The position numbers and the translations under genes were made by a program. Below the pieces are notes generated by a model that worked only from the letters and a program-made list of their open reading frames with translations, ran no database searches and had not been told where the DNA came from. Shown one piece after another: positions 1 to 6,000 of a stretch of DNA of 7,482 bases. The stretch's first letter is position 1. Every line of letters starts with the position of its first letter. Location of the stretch: the NCBI GenBank assembly GCA_002279765.1, contig NCCR01000338.1, positions 1-7,482 of the forward strand, given 5' to 3'. Origin of the DNA: Verrucomicrobia bacterium 12-59-8. GTDB lineage: Bacteria > Verrucomicrobiota > Verrucomicrobiae > Verrucomicrobiales > Verrucomicrobiaceae.

Positions 1-3000
1 CGTTGTGGCGGTGATCGACAGCGGCATCGACTACACGCACCCGGATCTGACATCCAATATCTATTCCAATCCGGGCGAAGTGGCCGGAAACAGCAAGGAC
101 AACGACCACAACGGCTATGCCAATGATGTGCGCGGGTGGGATTTTGTGAACAACGACGCCGATCCGATGGATGACACCAATCACGGCACGCATGTCGCGG
201 GAATCATCGGCGCGAGCGGCAACAACCTGAGCGGTGTTTCGGGAGTGTGCTGGCAGGTGATGCTGCTGCCGGTGAAGTGTCTCAATGCCCAAGGCAACGG
301 CACGTCCTCAGACGTGGCGGAGGGGCTGGCTTACGCCACCCTCATGGGAGCGGCGATCACGAACAATTCCTGGCAGAGCTACGGGAATTCACAAACACTG
401 CAGGAGACGGTGGACGCGGGCTGCGCTGCGGGAATCCTGTTTGTCGGAGCTGCGGGCAATGATGGCATGACGCTCGGTTCATCCTTCTCCATAACACCGG
501 CCTTTTTTCGCAATCCAGTGCAGATGACGGTGGCAGCCACGGATCAAAGCGATGCGCTGGCCAGCTATTCGAATCGAGGTGTTACGATGGTGGACCTGGC
601 CGCGCCGGGTTCCAGCATCCTAAGCACCACGCCAAGCAACGGTTACCAGCAGCTCAGCGGAACGTCCATGTCCACGCCCATGGTGGCGGGCGCTTGTGCG
701 CTGCTCAAATCCTACCGGCCGCTGCTAACGGCGGCGCAGATCAAGGAAGCTGTCATGCAAAATGTGGATGTGCTTCCCGCTCTGGCGACAGTGTGCGCTT
801 CCAGCGGGCGGTTGAACGTCAACAAGGCGCTGCTCTCGGTGCAGCGTGTGTATTGGAGCGGCGGATTGGCCGCGCGTGGGCCGCCCGGCGGACCGTTTGT
901 GAATGCCTCGTCCACGCTTCACATCGTGAACAATTCAGCGGCCTCCACGGGGTGGAGCATCGCCAGCACGGCATCGTGGCTGAACTTGAGCGCCACCAGC
1001 GGCACCCTGGCCCCAGGCACATTCACGGATGTGACACTCAATGTGAACAGCAGCGCCAGTGCGCTGCCCACCGGACTGCAAACAGGCACGCTGACACTGC
1101 TGGACCAGAGGTTGAACGTCTCGCAGACGATTGCGGTCACTCTCGATGTGCTTGCTTCAGTGGTGTACAAGTTTCCGCTTGATTCAGATCCCGGTGCTTC
1201 CTGGACTCGCACAGGAGGGTGGACGTTTGCCCAGCCGCTGGGCGGTGGCAGCAGTTTTCTGGGCAGTCCTGATCCGGTAAGCGGTGCCACCGGATCGTAT
1301 GTGTTTACCGACAGTCCGGCGGGAAGCTTTGTGGGAAACATCAACGACGATTCCCTGCTGACCACGCAGAAAATTGATTTGTCCGGATTGATCAACACCC
1401 GCCTCCATTTCAAACGGTGGCTGAACACCGACCGCCCGCCGTTTGCGGGGGCAGCCATCGCGATCAGCACGGATCCAACCAATCCAAGACAAAACATTAT
1501 CTGGCAGGAGACGGCGGCGATCCACGACTCCGGCTGGACCGACCAGTATTTGGACATCAGCGCGCTGGCGGACCATCATCCGGCCATCTACATCACGTGG
1601 ATTGCGAGGAACTATAACGGGGCGAATCCGCAGTCTGGCTGGAACATCGACGACATTGAGATCCTCGGGCAGCCCATCGAGGGGTTGAAATTTGATCCTG
1701 TGGCAGCCTTGAATGAAGGGGGGCCTGCGACAGTGCAGGCCACTCTGCGCCTGACGCCAGCGCCTGAGACTGCGACAAGCGTGCAACTGACCTCCAGCGT
1801 ACCCACCCGGGTCAGTGTGCCGTCGTCGTTGTACGTGCCTGCTGGAACGAGCCAGATCCAGGTGCCGCTGACCGTTGTCAATGATGCGCTGCTCAACGGC
1901 TCACCGAGTGTCACCATTGCCGCCAGTTCAACAGGGTACGTGGGCGTGCCATTGACCGTGGTCGTCAATGACAATGAAACAGCCACGCTCACGCTTTCTC
2001 TGCCCATCTCTGCCCGGGGGGGCGGGCCGCCAGATTCGGGAAGCATCACGGCATCGGCCGCGCCTGCCGTGGATGTGCAAGTGCCGCTCGTTTCGGGGGA
2101 TCCTGCCAGGCTCAATGTGCCGGCGGTGGTGACGATTCCTGCGGGTCAGACTTCGGCAAGCTTTGCCGTTCACTTTCCACGCAGCACGGTCATTCAAGGG
2201 GATACAGTCGTGCAGGTAAGCGCCGCAGTGGGCGGCTGGACCGGGGATGTGAAGCCGGTGACGGTGCTGGGCGACACGTCGGCAGGCATGAGCATCGTGG
2301 TTCCCGAAGTGGTTTCGGAAGGCGACACCGGAGTCACAGGGTTTATCCGCCTGAGCCGGCCTGCGGGCAGTTCTCCGGTCTATGTGACAGTGACCAGCTC
2401 CGACCCAGGTGTCAATGTGACGAGCGACGTATTCATCCCTTCGGGATCAAGCAGCGGCACCTTCACCATCACGCCCTATAGCAATTACGAGATGGAGGGA
2501 ATGCGCACGGTGACCCTGACCGCGAGCGCTTCAGGCATGGCGGCGGCGACGACGGCCTTGCAGGTGGCTGACGGAAACCCTGCCAGCATTGCCATAGCGC
2601 CGATCGGGGCCACACAATATGCCTCCCAGTCTTTCGCCGTGCAGATCACGGCACTGGATGTCAACGGGGCGGTTGCTTCTGGCTTTAACAACAACTTTTC
2701 GATCAGCGCAGGCGATGGCACTACGACAGCGTCAGTGGTTCCAAGCACGTTCGTCATGACCAAAGGAGTCTGGCGTGGCACCATCAATATTGCCAAGCCG
2801 GGGACCTGGACGCTGAGTGCCTCAGCCTGGTGGACGGCTCTTTTCGGCAATTCGAATGTCTTCAACGTTGTTCAGCCCAGCGCGCCGGTGCAAGTCAGCC
2901 TGAACAACCGTGACATGGTCTATGATGCCTTCCGCGGCCGTTTGTATGTGAGCACGCCGACCGGGGCCGTCATTCCCATCAATCCGGTGAACGGCGTTCA

Positions 3001-6000
3001 GGATGCTCCGATTGTTGTGGACCCGTCGTATGCGGGATCCTTGGGGCTTTCAGACGATGGTTCGCAGCTTTACGTGGCAGTGAACGGCGGGTCCAGCGTG
3101 CGGCGGGTGCCGCTGGCCACCCGCATCCCGGCAGAGACCTTCAACCTGCCGCAGAACAATTACGTGAAGCAAATCCAGGTGCTTCCGGGCAGGCCCATGT
3201 CGGTGCTGGTGAATCAAACGGTGTATGACGCCGGAGTGGCCCGCCCCGTGGGCAATCTGTTTTACCTCGATGGTCAGATCATTCCTGGAGCGGACACAGG
3301 CACCCTCTATGGGGTCTGGCCTTCAGGATATACTGCCAGCCTGCGGTCTATTTCCGTGCTTTCAGACGGTTTGCGTTTTGCGTCTTCGCCCGCCAGCTTC
3401 TCGATTCCAACCACTGGCAGCCAGAGCGCCTTTGACGGAAAACTTCTCACTGTGGCAGGCGGAACGACGGTTTGCGTGGTGGACCCGAAGCGGGGGGCCA
3501 TGGTGGGTCAGCTCCCAGTGCAGGCGCAGTGTGCGGTTCCCGAGAGCAGCCTGGCGAGAATCTACGCCGTGGGAAGCAATGGCACGAATTTCCAGCTATG
3601 GACGTATGACACCTACCTGTACAACCGCGTGGGTGCGGTAGATCTGCCGGGCCTCACAAGCTCACCAACAGGGCAGTTGCTGCGCTGGGGGCAGCATGGT
3701 CTGGCGTTCCGCACAGGCAGCCAGATCATGACAGTCAACACTCCACTGGTGCCTAACTGGGAAGGGGCGGATTTGCAGGTGGAGCAGCTTGCCACGCCAG
3801 ATCAGGCAGGGGTGGGGCAGTCGCTGAACTACACAGTCACAGTGCGCAACACCAGCCCAAATCCTGCGAAGAACGTCGTGCTGTCAAACTTGCTCCATCC
3901 TTCGGTAGTGGTGAATGCAGTGTCTAGCACTCAGGGGACTTCCACCACCCGTGGTGCCCGGGTCAATGTATCTCTGGGCACGCTGGCACCAGGAGCAAGA
4001 TGTGTGGTGCAGATCACCGGCACGGCTGGCAGCGCAGGAAGTTTTGGCAACACGGCGGCGGTGACTTCCTCGAACGATTCCAATGTGGCGAACAATTCCG
4101 CCTATGCCGCAGCCGCCGTGATACCGGTGGCGCCAGCGATACGGACGATCTCGCTGACGCTTCAAGACGTGGTGCGAGATTCAGTCTCCGATCAACTCTA
4201 TGCGGTGGTGGGCGCGAAATCGGCTGCCCTGGCCAACATGAACCACATGCGGCTGACGGAGGACCGTCAGTCGCTTTACCTCAGCAAGGGGTATACAGGA
4301 ATGATTGAGAAATGGACTTTGAGTTCACGCACACGTGAAACGTCTTTCCTGTGTCCGAACGGCCCCTCTGCCGGCCTGCCATCCATCAAGGACTTGTGCC
4401 CGCTGGGGACTGATTCAAACACGCTTCTGGTGGCTTATGTTGACAGCGACAGTCACTCCTGGGTGACTGCCATGCAGAACGGCCTGCCCCTTCCCGCAGA
4501 TACTTCCGTCTCAGCAGATGGTGTGAGTACTCTGTGTCCTGCAGGCACTCCGGGCCGTGTTTTAGGGGTGCAGACCAACGTCAGCCCCGGGCGGGCTGTC
4601 TTTGAGTTTAGGATAGGAGGGACGGGCGCGCTTACGACCAGCGTTGTCGCAAGCACCAACTTTTCCTACGGACCCATCAAGTATGCGAATGGCCGTGTGT
4701 ATGCGGGCACGATTGTGGATCTGGCCACCGGCACCGTGTTGATGGCGGGAAGCAGCGGTTCGACCCCTGAGCCTGATCCCAGCAACAGACGCTTCTACGT
4801 TCAGGGCAGCAACGGCGTCACCGCCTTTGACAGCCAGACATTCGCAGCTGTGGGAAACATCGTACTGTCTGGCGATAGCTCTGCCGTTCTCAGCCCGGCC
4901 TTACTGCGCTGGGGTGTCTATGGTCTGGCGGCCAATGGCAACGGGAAGTTGTATCTGCTGAATTCGGCCACCTCCATTGTTCCTGACCCACCTGTGGCGG
5001 TGCAAATGCCAGCACAACTGGCGGAAAATGCCGGGGTGGTGGTTAATGCAGGAACTGTGACGCTGCAGCGCCCGCTGCAGAACAACCTGACCGTGACACT
5101 TCAGTCGTCGGCACCGGCATTGGTGCAGGTGCCCGCGTCGGTGGTGATCCCTGCCGGGCAGCTCAGCGTAGCGTTTGACATCACCGTCACGAATGACTCC
5201 ATCGTCAACGGTGCCCGTACGGTGACCATCACTCCGGCAGAATCAGGTACGGCCCTGACTCCGATGTCGGGCACTTGCATGATTTTAGACGATGAAGTGA
5301 CAGCCATCTCTTTGAGTCTGCCTGACAGCTTTCAAGAGGGGAGCACCGGGATCACGGGCACGGTGAGTCTCGGGACCGCCGCCGCAGTTCCCCTGACGGT
5401 GAATCTGGCTTCCTCGAATGCAACGCGCCTTTCCGTGCCGGCCACGGTCACCATTCCTGCCTGGAGTTCCAGCACGACCTTTGCCCTGACGAGCACGAAC
5501 AACGGCAAAAGCGACGGCAATCTGGCCGTGAACATCACAGCGTCCGTGCCTGGGTGGTCAGCCGCCACGGGCAGCGTGACCGTCACCGACACCACCAGCA
5601 CGCAACTGACGCTGACTGCCTCCTATTCCACCATCACGGAAGGCACGACGACCAGTGGTGGAAGCCTTTTCTACGTCGGTCTGCCAGGGGCTGCGAGTTC
5701 TGATATTACCGTCACCGTCAGTAGCAGCGATCCTTCACGCCTTGCCGTTCCGGCCACCGTGACTATTCCAGTCGGCAGCTATACGGGTTATATCTTTCTG
5801 GCCGCTCCTGAAAACGATGTGGCAGATGGGGCGCTGTCGGCGTCAGTAACTGTATCTGCCTCTGGTTTTCTCAGTGCCACCGGTCCCATCACCGTCGTTG
5901 ACAACGACCCCTCCACTTTGACCCTTTCCAGTTTTTCGAATCAGGCTGCTGGCCCGATAAGCTCTGTGAACGTGGCCGCCGCCAGATTTGACGGATACGC

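Noticed and set aside
694..1182. Plus-strand ORF of 162 aa in another frame, and similar ones at 247-462, 3225-3641 and 6103-6429
   Set aside because: They overlap the main frame out of phase, have low-complexity Arg/His/Cys-rich products and no family motif.
919..1557. Longest minus-strand ORF (212 aa)
   Set aside because: It lies opposite well-defined BACON-like and jelly-roll coding sequence, shows no recognisable domain, and is expected from low stop density in GC-rich antisense frames.
1612..2115. Family of similar-looking minus-strand ORFs (also 2485-2865, 5101-5307, 5332-5601, 5941-6201, 6853-7122) rich in Val/Thr/Ala
   Set aside because: Their likeness to each other is the mirror image of the sense-strand beta-rich repeats read in one antisense frame, so they are not independent genes.
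2860..2900. Possible gene boundary between the Ig-like module and the first propeller
   Set aside because: The frame stays open, there is no stop, ribosome-binding site or spacer, and the Ser/Pro linker is typical of an interdomain junction.
1679..5908. CRISPR or nucleotide tandem repeat array
   Set aside because: The periodicity is at the protein level. Nucleotide identity between units is too low and there are no constant-length direct repeats with spacers.
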